Assembly: GCA_039621445.1 (NCBI GenBank)
Contig: CP154957.1
Location: 31,018,399-31,082,398 of the forward strand
Direction of reading: 5' to 3'
DNA: 64,000 nucleotides
Source of the DNA: Euglena gracilis
Taxonomy: Eukaryota > Euglenida > Euglenophyceae > Euglenales
The stretch's first letter is position 1. The number at the start of each line of letters is the position of its first letter. A program made the position numbers and the translations under genes. Of the stretch, positions 9,134 to 20,900 are shown piece after piece. The notes beneath the pieces are model-generated. The model was not told the origin of the DNA and did not search any database. It worked only from the letters and a program-made list of their open reading frames with translations.

Positions 9134-12100
9134 CACCAGGCATATTTGCCACAACACTTCCAAAAAGTGAGTGAAGCCATGTGTGAAACACAATCCCGCA
9201 ATGATGCGATTTTCTCCAACATGCAACATAGTTTGCAAGCTTTGTCCCATCAATTGGAGCCAATTACGGCAATTTTTCCACAATGGCAGCAAAAGTTGCA
9301 TGAGCCCCCCATCAAAAATCCCGATTTGGGACAATTTATTACAATGGAGCAATTCTCCACACTTGCAACCGCATTTCAGGAAGCGCAACAGCGCATTTTC
9401 CAGATGAGCGGTGATTCCGCGAATTTTGCCCGCTTTTCTGACCAAGCCAATGAAAGTTTTGCCCCCCGCACGTATGTGCAACAATTGGAGGAAAGACGTT
9501 CTCGATTGGAGCAGAAATCTTGCCATTGTGGTGAGATTCCCGCTGAAATTGCAACTTTTCACACCCAAATCGCGAATATCGTGAGTAAGATTGACAATTT
9601 GCAACAACAGTGACAAAACGACACAATGGAAATCCGAACCGCAATCGCGTATTTGCAGAACCGCAATGCGGCAACCCGTGCACCAACACTGGATATTAGC
9701 GGACTCAAGGCCACCATGTCCGATTTGCACAAACAGTTACAACAGGATGTTGATAACATTGAAGCCTCATTGGCTAAGTTGCACACCCGCTATGCGGAAG
9801 TAGCTGATAGGATCCCGGATGTTACCGGCATTCACACCTCGATAGCGGATTTGCACAAACGCATGCAAGAAATGAGCACAAAATGCTTCAGGTGCAATCA
9901 CCACCCCAAGGCACATTGCCGTTACCAACACCTACCCCCACACTCCCAAAAACACACTTGGACAAGATTTGCGCTGAAATGCGCGCGGAAAATCACCAAA
10001 TCATGCAAGGATTTTGTGACAGTCTTATGAACACCGAGAAAACGGTGAAGCAGGATGTCACAAAACTGCAAAATGACATTACTGCGCTATCCGCGCAAGT
10101 TTCAGTGTTGCAAAAACAGCCAATGGCTGAAAAAGTCAAAAGTCGGCATTCGGACCAACCCACCAAGCCATCTCCACAACTGGGGGCCATTCCCAGTGCG
10201 ATGCGCACTTTGGTGACAAGAGTACAGGAATTGGACACTTGTTTTGGTGCAGTTTCGCACGATATTCAGTCAATTTCTGACAAAATCCCGCTTTTGGATG
10301 AGTTACCCTCATACCGTAGGCGGATTAAGCGTTTGCAGGAGGATGTGGGTCGGATAACCGACAATTGGCAGGTTGTTGACTGTTTGGAACAAAGTGTGCA
10401 GGAATTTGCAACAACTTTGGACCAAATTCACGCACAATTGCGTTCCATCCAACAAAACCCGCAATCGGGTATGGTTGGCACACTTGCCGCATCTTCCAAC
10501 ACCAAAAGCGCTATTCGCGCACCAATTCCCGAGTCCACAGGCATATTGCCACCAAATCGCGTTTCCGCTCATGCGGTGGTTCCCCCATTAACATTACCAG
10601 TCCCAATGGACGAGTTTTTGGATGATGAGTCGGGTTTTCAAGCGAAAACCAGACCCACCCCCCTCTTAAATCAAGAGATTCGGGAATCCAAACTTATTCG
10701 TGGTATGATCCGCACCCCCACACCGGGTATTGGTCATACCTCCCAAATTCGCTTAGTAGCACCAATGGTGCAACCATGTGATACCTCACCCCCACATGCA
10801 CAACCGCATCACCATTCGCGCAATCGAGATTCCCTTAATTTGCATGGTACCTATGGTACACTAAGTGGTATGTTCCATGCGCAATCGCAAAATAACCCGA
10901 ACAATACCCTTGGTGCAACCACCGGAGTACCTGCACATGGTGCGATTTCGCGCCCGGGCCCACACCCCTGGAATACCACCGAAGGGCCACGGGTTTCTCA
11001 GAAAGATTTCAAAGGCACCATCGCGATAGCGAAAAAGGTGAAGCCCCAATGGGACGGTGACCCCACCACATGGAAACAATTTTTCCGCGATTGGGAATAT
11101 TACTGGGATTTGAAGGGACCCACCCAAGATGACAACCCGGAGGTAATCAAGATGGAATTCATCGATTGCCTCCCCAGGGATGAAAAAGAACGCGCCAGAC
11201 AATTGGTCATTGGCAGGCGCATTTCTTTTGAAGAATTGGTTGAGCAATATGCTTCCTCATGCTCCAGTTTGGTTTCCAGAATCAGTCTGAAAAACAAATG
11301 GCAGCAATTCACCCCCCCGGACCGCAAATGGAAGTCGATAGACTTGTGGTACTCCAAGTGGCTTACATTAGCAGCCGAGGTTGATGAGTTAGGGGAAAAG
11401 CAAATCAAAGAACAATTTGATGCGGTATTACTGCGCTACATCCCCAAACTCATCAAGGAAATTCACCGCGAGGAACTCTCGGGACACATTTTGACTCTCG
11501 ATGAGAGATGGAATTATATTTCCAAACAAATGAAGTTATCACAACTTCTGGGACAGATTGAATTAGCATATCACCACCACCCTACCGCGGGTGTACCCAC
11601 CGGTTCAGTCCATGCAGTCCAAAGGACGACCTCCCCAAAATCACCAAAATCACCATCGAGTGATTCCAAAATGCGCTATCCGCGCTCAAACCCCAAATCC
11701 CCGACACGGGAATCCAAACCGCGCTATTCGCGCTCTTCTGACCAAGTTTCGGACAAAGTGTGCTTTTTGTGTAATCAACCGGGACATATGTCTCGCGAAT
11801 GTCCGAACCCTCAAGCGCGAAAGCGCAGTAAGAGCCCCCGAGGATCCCTCTCTTCCTGCAGTTCGCATTCCTCACGATCTGCGCATTCGCAGCGGTCGGG
11901 ATACCGATCGGGTGATGGAAGACCGCGTTCCCGTTCACCCCACCGCAATAGCGGACGTGGTTTTATACCGCGTGGTCGGTCCCCCCGCCCCCCTACCCGC
12001 AATCGGGATGCCAATCGCGATTCTTCGCGATCTCGGTCGCGAAGTGGGTCATCCTCTTCGCGATCCGACCGCGGTCGAGCGGATAACCGCTCCCCGCGTC

Positions 12101-12423
12101 GGTATGATGCCAAAAGGCAATCGCATTCGCGAAATCGTTGCTCCCTTTGTGGGTCTAAAGACCACCATTCATCCAAGTGCCCCCGTTCCCGCTCTCCCCG
12201 CCCTAGCCATGGTCGTCGCGATTCCAATCGCGGTTCTGCCAATAGGCAGCGGGTTGGTTTCAAAATATCCTCTATTGAGGAAAAAGACCTGGCTTCGGGC
12301 AGGGAGGGGGATGAGAGCACCGAGGATGTGCTGGTGGAAGACAGGAATGCCATTCGCGCGATACGCGCAATTTATTCTAGGAAGTCCACCATAGGCCAAA
12401 AGGCCGACTCCGATATGGAGTAG

Positions 12424-14462
12424 GGGAGCCCGAGGTCTGAGGGCACGGACCTCTGGGCTGATGAACAGATGGAGGTAGGAAGTGATCACCCCTGCCCCCC
12501 CTGCCCATCGGTCTTTTTGGTCGGTACCCGGAAAATGTTCGGGTCCCCCACTCCCCGCGCCAAATTTTTGCTTGGAATGTTGAGCAAAGTAAGCCAAGGG
12601 TCTTGGAACAGTTGGCGCAACAACAATTTTACACCCGATTCTTCGCTTTGCGTACCCCCCATGGAACTTTTGGTCCAAGCGAAAATCAAAACTCAAAATT
12701 TCTGTGCACAAGCCAAAATTTTAGTCGACACAGGGTGTCGAATCCCCCTTCTTTTCCGCAAAGGACCTATACCCACCCCCCTCTTGGTTCATGCCAAGAA
12801 TCCCATCAAAATTATGACCGCTGACAACAGCCCCATGTGCGGTGGTGACTTGGGATGCATTTTGGACATAGTCCTCCCCATTATCCCGAAGCACCACACA
12901 CACCCCCCACAATTCCAACATTTTCTGGGTACTTGGGCATTTGAGGCGAATATCGCCGGTTCTGATGTCATACTCGGTTTTCCGTTCCTCCGGCAACACC
13001 GATTGATGGCGGATTGTCCTTCGCACGGTTTGCGCACTACCCCCCGCACACACACTACACCCCCGAACTTGTTCCCCGTGACATCCCGCAGGATGTCCCC
13101 CCGCATTTCCACAACGTTTTCCACAATCGAAAACACCGTTTCCCACCCTACGGGTAAAGAGAAAGCTGCCCCCCTACCCACCGCACTTTTACCGCTCGTT
13201 TCCCATGCGGTAGGGAAAGCCGGTAGCTTAACCCCGCACGTTTCGCTGGGTTCCCAGGCGAAAGCCCAAAGGCCTGAAGTTATAACGGTGTCGAGTAGCC
13301 GCCCAGCTGCACAACGTTTTCGTTTTCCACCAGGTGTGTCGATTTCAGACACCCCTGTACACCCCCCAGCAGCTACCCCAACCGACAACAACTTATGCAC
13401 AGACACCCACACAAACGCGCACCACATGCACCAACCCTCCTACCAATGCGCTCATTGTCGGAGAATTTCCGCTTACCATGATTTTGATTGTGGATGTGTA
13501 GTGGAATCTTCCAAACTAATCCGATTGGATCCCACAACCGGGAATTTCCCCCCCCCCCTACACCTGGTAGTGGTACCTATACACTTGGTACGGATTTAAT
13601 AGATAACCAAAAGGTACACACCCTTGGAACCATGGGTGATACACCCATCAGTACCCTTGGTAATTATTCACAGCTCACAAATCCACTTGGCAGTTTTTCG
13701 CAACTCGCGAAAGTGAATCAAGCACTACAGTGCAGAGGCATAGCCTCCCTCTTCGGATTTGCGCATAGCGCTCCCTATGCGCCCCTGGCGCTCTCCAACA
13801 CCCCCGCGCATATCACGCTTGCCGCACATAGTGTGAATCCCGCGCATATCGCGCTTGCAGCACATAGTGCGAATCCTGCGCATATCGCGCATTCCGCGCT
13901 ATCGCGCGTCACCGATGACTTGGTATATGCCCAACCCACCCATGCCCCACCTGGATCGAGTCCTATGGACATGTGTGTGGATGATTCACAATTCCGTTGT
14001 TCTGTGTTACAGCGTGTTCCCCCCCTTCAGGATGTTGAGCAGATCTCCAAGTACACCAAGGATACCTGGAATGCTTTTCAATTTGGTCAATATCGAATTT
14101 TGACACATTGGTTTTCAAAAATCGCCGATATGGCGGACTCATTTGATTTGACCTTGGAAATTGATGCATTCTCTTCCAACGCGCATTCGCGATTACCGCG
14201 ACATTGGTCGCAACATTCTAATGCCTTTGATAAGTTTTGGGGAGACACTGTCCTATGGATGCATCCCCCCCTAAAACTTATCCCGCTTGTTGTAGATAAG
14301 ATTTTCAAAGATCAAGCGCGAGGCGCATTACTTGTTCCTGTGAATCCCGAAGCGGAATGGTTTCAAAATTTGACTTATGTCACATTTTATTGGTGGGACC
14401 TACCAAACGATGTTCCTCTATTCGAGGATTTCCGTGGAGTGGTATTACCACCTTATCAATAA
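12424..14462 (+). pseudogene. pol, N-terminal part: aspartic protease and linker
   Basis: The frame continues from gag across the TAG at 12421. ILVDTGC at about 12715-12740 is the D-T-G active site of a retropepsin-type protease that would cleave the Gag-Pol precursor. Downstream is a long Pro/Thr/His-rich linker with several in-frame copies of ALAAHS(A/V)NPAHI around 13800-13890. At a run of ten C (13548-13557) the frame shifts from 1 to 3. The in-frame TAA at 14460 then separates this part from the reverse transcriptase, which continues in the same frame. The gag TAG pol arrangement would fit stop-codon readthrough, or a decayed Gln codon. Confidence 0.8.
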
Positions 14463-16148
14463 ATCATTTTCCGTGTTTGTTTCTTTGATGCTTTCAATGT
14501 TTCTCAAACTCCACCCCTGAATGTTAGTGTGTTGGATCATACCGACCATGTGGGAGCCGATACGGCTTTTGTCCATAATGCCGATATGCATCACCGTTCT
14601 GCCACCCCTATGGTCAATATGACCCATAAACAGGTTTCCGCTGTCATTGAAAGTGCAGGACAGCACCCCAATTCAGCAGAATTTTGTACGCGCATCAGTC
14701 GCGAATTTTCTTGTGTTTTGGAAAATCCTGTTTACGCTTGCGATATAGATCCCGCTATTCGCGGACCTTTTGGAGTTTGTAAGATTGAGCTTAAGGAAGG
14801 CGCAAAACCAATGCATCGGAAATTTTTCCGTTGTTCAGCAGAAAGAGAGATAGCTCTCAATGAAATGATTGAAAAACTCATAGAGCGGAAGTGGATCATC
14901 CCTTCCAATAGTGAATGGACCTCCCAAGCTTTTGTGGTTCCTAAGCCCCCAGACCCATCAGGTCATAAAAAGTGGAGGCTGGTACTGGATTATCGGTACT
15001 TAAACTCACAAACTAAGGATGACCCATTCCCGTTACCTCTAATAGAGGACCTCATCACAAAACAAGCGGATAACCGCTTGTGGTCAATTTTCGACCTGGA
15101 GGATGGTTTCCACCAAATGCATCTGGATCCCGATTCGCAAGCCTATACGGCTTTTGTAACATCCAAAGGTGTTTACCAATGGACGGTTTTACCAATGGGT
15201 GTTAAAAATGGACCAGCAATGTTTCAGCGCATGATCCAGTGGGTCTTACGTGATTTACCGTTTGCGCTGGTGTACATTGATGATGTTTTGGTTGGTACCA
15301 CCCCTCCTTCAGCGAATACACACGAGAATATTCTCGACATTCACTATCGTGATGTTCGCGCGGTATTAGCCGCATTTCTCAAGCATATACTTTTTGTCAA
15401 AGGTGCCAAAATGCACTTATTTTGCGAAACGATAAAGTTTTGCGGTCACATTCTCAATAATGGCCAACGCCGAGCGGCGCCTAGCAAACTAGAGGCCATT
15501 AAGAAATGGACACCTGAGGTCATCAAGACCATCACCCGTTTGAAAGGATTTTTGGGATTAGCCCAATATTACGCGATTTACATGAAAGATTTCGCGAAAA
15601 TCGCGATACCTCTATCGAGGCAACTCAAAAATCGCACACCCGAAAATACCAAAATTAAATGGGACGCAGATATGCGTGAAGCTCTAGAGAGCATTAAAAA
15701 GCTAATGCTTGAAAATGTCGTACTCGACATCGCGGATCCCTACAAGCCTTATGTGCTATAAGTCGATGGCAGCGATTATGCTGTAGGCGGTGTTCTAAGC
15801 CAGCATAACGCGGCTAATGAATTACGCCCTGTAGCATTCTTCAGAAGAAAGCTACAAGGTGAAGATGGCAAAGGCCAAGTCAAATGGAGTATCCGTGAGA
15901 AGGAAACGTACGCAATCGTACTTATTTTGCAAAAATTCTGTAGCTGGGTCGCCAGTTCCTTGGTACAAATTCTGGTGTTGACTGACCATGAGAGTCTTCA
16001 ACACTGGTATACCGAGGATCTGAACAAAGCTATGTCATCCGTAGGCCGAAGATGCCGATGGCATGAATTTTTGAGCCAGTTCAACTTAGTGGTTGTATAT
16101 ACCCCTGGCCATACACAGAAAGTAGCAGACCCGCTCAGTCGAGCACCC
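14463..16148 (+). pseudogene. pol: reverse transcriptase and RNase H
   Basis: The RT is typical of Ty3 elements: W-RLVLDYRYLN with preceding FVVPKP (about 14930-15010), FDLEDGFHQM (D in LEDGF), VLPMGVKNGPAMFQ and the YIDDVLVG active site at 15272-15295. It is followed by the KFCGHIL and LGLAQYY thumb motifs. RNase H starts at KPYVL; an in-frame TAA (15759) occupies the position where the family usually has Gln, Glu or His before V/T-D-x-S. It continues with VDGSDYAVGGVLSQ, REKETYAIV, LTDHESLQ and PLSRAP, so the D-E-D residues are present. A TGA at 16149 follows directly. Apart from the stops this is the best preserved part of pol. Confidence 0.92.
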
Positions 16149-17838
16149 TGACATTACCCCGGTAACCCGGATGAAGGTGATGCCACCTTTCATGGAAGCC
16201 AAGAGGCTGATGAATATGCACGTCGATATGACGCAGCCGACGATATGTTGGATTCTTTTCCCGTTTCATCGATTTTTCATTCATTGCCAGTCTCTCCTAT
16301 ACGGGGGAGAAGGCGGCGAGGCCGCACACCTGGTCCCCGTCGCATTACGCGATCTGAATCTCCTTCCCCCTTCTTCTTTCGCGAATGGGATTATTCCCAT
16401 GACCCTGTATATAGCACGATGGTGCACAGACTGCGCAATGGCGAGGTTGTACATAATTATTCCCTTTCCCCTTTACGGTTGGTTTACCGCGATGATGCGG
16501 TATATAAATATTGTATACCCCGTGACTTGGTTGATGAAGTACTTTTGTGTTATCACAACCAAGGTCACCCTGGGGCCCCCAAACTTCTTTCTTTGGTGGG
16601 TCGCAGGTACTGTACAACCCTGAAAGAAAAAGATTTGCATTCGCGCTGCTTGCCAATTTCGCAACAGTGCCAAATTTGTCAAGCGGTGAAACCGCGCAGA
16701 GGTACCACCCCTGGTACGCTTAATTTTTTCCCCGTACCCCCTGACATTTTTACGTCCCTCTGCATGGATTTTCTGGAATTAGAGCCTTGCAAAGGATCAG
16801 ACGCAAAATTTACGATTACATTTTTGTTGTCGTCTGTAGGCTGAGTGGTTACATAGTAGCCATTCCATGCCAAAAGGCAGGGTTGACCGCGCAAATTTTA
16901 GCGCAGATGTTTATGGAGAAGTGTATCTGCCTAATGGGCTTACCAAATGAGATTGTCAGTGATCAAGATCATTGATCTCCTCTCGATTCTTCACAACCCT
17001 ATGTGGTTTACTGGGAATCGAACAGTATTTTTCCATTATATATCGCTCGAAGGGCAATGGCCGCGCCGAGGCAGCAGTGAAAGCTGTTGTAAATATGCTC
17101 CGTCTTTCACTGGCTGATTCGCGCCATGCCTGCGTCCAGGTTTTGCCATCGTCCCTCTTTATATAAACACCCTACCGGGTTTAGTTTTACCGCACTCCCC
17201 ATATAAAACTATTTTTGGGCGAGACCCCCCAGCAATTGGTGATGTACCATCAGAGAGACCAGCTCGAAGTAGCGTAACCTGTGAGACATGGTTCTCTGAG
17301 GTAGAGTCTCTCAGAACTACTGTTCAGAAACGCATTACTGATATCCATTCTCAAAAGAGAAAAAAATTCTTACAAGATTTCAAATCACTTGGCTATAGTG
17401 CTGGTGATCGCGTATGGGTTCGGAATAGCCGAATCCGTATGCAGGCTTCCAAGCTAGACCCCCTCTGGCTCGGGCCCTGTGAAATTCTCGAACGCGTTGG
17501 TAACAGTGGCCGCTATATGGTGGCACTGCCCAACGGGATCGAGGATGTTCACATGGATGATTTCAAGCCATACCTTTCCCCGCCTAATGGCAAAGCACTA
17601 CCGTGCCTTTATTTCAAGCCCCCTTTCCAAGTTACCCGAAACGGATGATTTTGTGGTGGACAAAATTCTCGATCACAAAATTGATCGAGGAGTCCAGTAC
17701 TGGAAGGTCAGGTGGAAAGGCTATGGGCCAGAGGAGGACACCTGGGAGCCAGCCTCCAGTTTTATTGGTTATGTCCAACAGGACTGGAAGCTGTGGAATA
17801 AAAGAAATAACGTAGACATTTCTGTGAATAATTTTTGA
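16149..17838 (+). pseudogene. pol: integrase with GPY/F module and chromodomain
   Basis: The HHCC zinc-binding domain is visible (CYHNQGHPGAPK, then CQICQAVK, 16540-16690). The catalytic triad appears in MDFLELEP (first D), IVSDQDH (second D) and GNGRAEAAVK (E). Frame shifts lie near 16820, near 16972, near 17150 and near 17635. The C-terminal module [20 protein letters not shown] matches the GPY/F domain. It is followed by a chromodomain (about 17645-17790) with [27 protein letters not shown] and a terminal helix. The chromodomain, which in chromoviruses directs integration to marked histones, retains its aromatic cage candidates (Y, W, W). The protein cannot be made intact from this copy. 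Confidence 0.9.
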
Positions 17839-17896
17839 AATCAGCCTACAGGCCTTTTCCTCCCCACTCTGTGTTTTTCTCCCAAACCGAATTCAT

Positions 17897-17917
17897 TTCT
17901 CTCTTCTTTTTCTACAG
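17897..17917 (+). promoter_or_regulatory. Candidate 3' splice site before the extra ORF
   Basis: A pyrimidine-rich stretch ends in TTTTTCTACAG at 17917, shortly after the pol stop and 42 bp before the ATG at 17959. Retroviruses and some LTR elements express genes downstream of pol from a spliced RNA, so this site could serve ORF3. A donor was not identified with confidence. Confidence 0.4.
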
Positions 17918-17958
17918 CTCATCAAAGCTACTTTTTGTTGCTTTCGGTCCCCGGACCA

Positions 17959-20900
17959 ATGCAAGACCCAGGGCGCGGCCCAGGACCGCCCCCTATACAG
18001 TATGCCATCACTCCCTACCCCCCCCCTCAAATGGTTCAGGCACAAATGCCATACCCCTCTCGGTCACATATGTCAGCCCCCTCTCAGGCACAAATGCCGC
18101 CCCCCTCTCAGGCACAAATGCCGCCCCCCTCTCAGGCACAAATGCCGCCCCCATCTCAGGCGCAACCGCCACCTGTCGCTTATGCGGTCCCTGTGCCAAT
18201 GGGAGCTGCATATGCGGCACAGCCTCAACAGGCATATCAAGTTCCAATGGAACAGTCACAACCCCAGCAGGTACACCAAGTTCCAATGGAACAACAACAG
18301 TATGCGAGGCAGGGACAGGCACCTCCAATGGAGCAGGCACATTACGCCATGCCTGGTCCCTCACCTCCCATCCTGTATACCCCACAGTATGTTACATCTC
18401 AGCAACCACAACCCCAACCCCAATCTCAACCCGTACAGGGTACCCCGCATTAAGTACACGCCGTACAGGCGATGCCCCGACCTGCTGCTTATCCCGTCCC
18501 GGAACCCGCTGCTCAAACCGCAGCCAGCAGCAGTAGTATATCCGCTTATGCGATCCCTGTGGCGCATGAGACGCCACAGGCAGCACCAACGGTGCCATAC
18601 CCCGCCTTCACCGCAGAATTGGTGAATCTCGCAGGGAAGACTCTGCGAACGGCCTTGCGGGCCAGCAACCTAGAGAGGGTAGACCCATCTCTACAGGTGC
18701 TGTGGGATACCCACTGTCGTCAAATTATGGGCCTGGCCAATAGGCCTATTGCACAATGGTGCGCATGTGGCCAGACTTTGATGACAGGAAAAGTGTACTT
18801 CATGCCTGGGGAATATCCCCCTGAGGTCAGCATGCGTACACTGGGTATTCCAGTACCGCCTATCCCGCGGATACGCCACCACGCAGGTGCATTCACCGAA
18901 TACATGCGGGAGCATAGCCCCCCAGTGGAAGAGAGTGAGACGGGTGATATCCCAGAACCAATGGTGCAGCCATCGCGAATTTTTCGCGATATCCCGTCCC
19001 CAACTCGTATGCCGAGACCACCACCACCCGAATATCGAGAAACCCCAACGCAATATGCGTATCAGCCAACGACGCAACCGTCAACGGCACTACCACCATT
19101 TCCTTATCCAGCCCATCTGGAAGCTGGAAGTCAGTCACCCGTACAACGGGATATGTCGGTGGCTCAGGAACCTGGATCCTGGGCTGAGGATGTGGAGCAA
19201 GCCGAGGCCGAAGGCCGTATGGCTGTGGAAGAGGATGTACCAACGGTACATGAACCTCTTCCGGAACCTCGCTTCACATCACCTCAGCAAGCCATCCAGT
19301 ACAACCAATCCGTGGAACATCACCAGGGGCCACGGTCTGCAGAACGCAGATATGCGTCACAGCCGTACAGGCCAGCAGACCTAGGTAGTAAACGGGGCAG
19401 ACCAGAATCTTCATCCCCAATGGGGAGACCGAAACCCCCAGCCCCTGCCCCAGCCCCAGCCAGACAGGCTACCCCTGCACAGCAACGTCGGGTATCGGGT
19501 GGTCAACAGGCCGCACCCCCTCCCGTGCCCGTACCGTTTGCTGCGCCAGCCAAGCCAGCGCCAATGGCGCAACCCCCCAGACCGGTGCCAGCAAAGTCAG
19601 CAGCACCGGCAGCCGCAGCAGCGCCAACGGCGCCACAGCCTGTAGCAGCGCCAACGGCGCCACAGCCTGTGACAGCGCCAATGGCGACACCACCCCAGGA
19701 AACACCGGTACCTCCAGGCCAACAGGCCACCACCGAGGTACTGCCTGTTCCTGAACCTACTCAGCAACAGCTCGAGCAAGCCGAACTGGCGCAAAAAGCC
19801 CATAGGGCAGAAATCGAGCATGAAGCTGCGGAGCGTGCACGACTTCATAAAATTTTTGACGATACTCTCGAACGTGTACGGAACCCCACGTATATCGATC
19901 CGCCTAGAGGCGAACCCCTCCCTGACAATAACCCGCCGCTATTGGCGGACATGCAGGATCAACCTGCAGCATACCCAGCAGCCAAATTGGCTTATGCCCC
20001 GCAGGAATTTGCTTGGTCGAACAAGCGATATGAACCCTGCATTTCTGGGCCCCCGTTTTGCATCCAATCTCTGTCCTCATGCTTGGAAACAAGCCAGAGA
20101 AAAGATTGCCCGAAGGGACGCCCGATCAAAAGTGCTCCCAAACGAGCACCTGCTGCAGGCCAAAAAGGCCAAGGCAAAGGCCAGAAAGGCCAATTCTGCA
20201 ACGTCTATGAGGACGACATGGAAGCTCTATTCGATCACATCCAGAGCATTCATGAACTCGCATTCGAGGCCATGCGGAAGTTCCAAAACGAACTTAGTCT
20301 TCCAATTCTGGTTGCCTCTCCTGTAGTGACCGTAACCAGACAGCTCTATCTGGAGCGTAATCGTGAGTTCCATCATGATGGAACTTTGTATGCCTATGAG
20401 GGCAATGTAATCCTCGGTCCGATATTGGACGATCTGCCAGGATTCTGGCATGTTTGGTTCTGGGCGGGATACGCCACCCAAAATTTCGGTAGGTCTCTAA
20501 ACTCCTGTGGATATCCTTACCTGGATTGTGGTCGGGAAGACCGATACAACACAGGTAAAGACCTGCTACGGCAGTTATTCGACTGCATTCGCAGTGTAGG
20601 CCCAAAAGGCCTGGAGTGGGAGTTCTACCCACTACCTGAAAATGTCGCCAAATTGGCGGAAAACATGTTCTGCAGCAATCTGCAAGTCTTTTACCACTGG
20701 CAATATGCCTATCACTTTGAAGTGGTCGATATTTACCTCCACTTCCCACAGACGTATATCGTCCGATGCTCTCACTGCCACGAAAAGTTTGCAGTGGACT
20801 TCTGGGGATTCGGAGTACGCAGTACTCAACCACAGGCCGAAGGCCAGGACGAGGAAGGCCAACAGGCCAATATCCCGCAGGCAGCGCCAAAGCGCATCAT

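Larger units (their letters stand above)
7864..9143 (-). mobile_element. 1.28-kb retroelement fragment inserted in gag
   Basis: ATTTGC occurs at 7858-7863 and 9144-9149, flanking a GC-rich block of 1,280 bp with a coding style unlike gag. Removing the block and one ATTTGC copy lets the gag frame run on without a gap, which proves a precise insertion. Read on the minus strand it starts within or at the beginning of one coding region and ends in the middle of another. It has no LTR, inverted repeat or poly(A) that I can see, so the mechanism of insertion is unclear. Confidence 0.85.
7000..12423 (+). pseudogene. gag of the giant element (broken, interrupted by an insert)
   Basis: Gag probably starts at the ATG at 7000 (MQSTTPIDYAALIG). 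It shifts frame at a run of ten C (7414-7423), is split by an insert (7864-9143), meets an in-frame TGA at 9611, and shifts again near 9885-9900. From 9883 an 846-codon frame is intact. Its N-terminal half is probably coiled coil with heptad-like text. The middle (about 11040-11500) has the Gag core pattern with W residues (PTTWKQFFRDWEYYW). The C-terminal part carries zinc knuckles: CFLCNQPGHMSREC (a clear CCHC) and a second, CSLCGSKDHHSSKC, in an RS-rich, RNA-binding tail. Without breaks it would exceed 1,300 residues, very long for a Gag. It ends at a TAG in the same frame as protease. Confidence 0.88.

Noticed and set aside
17835-18536. Overlapping frames at the start of ORF3
   Set aside because: They are alternative readings of the in-frame SQAQMPPP repeat and stop soon after it.
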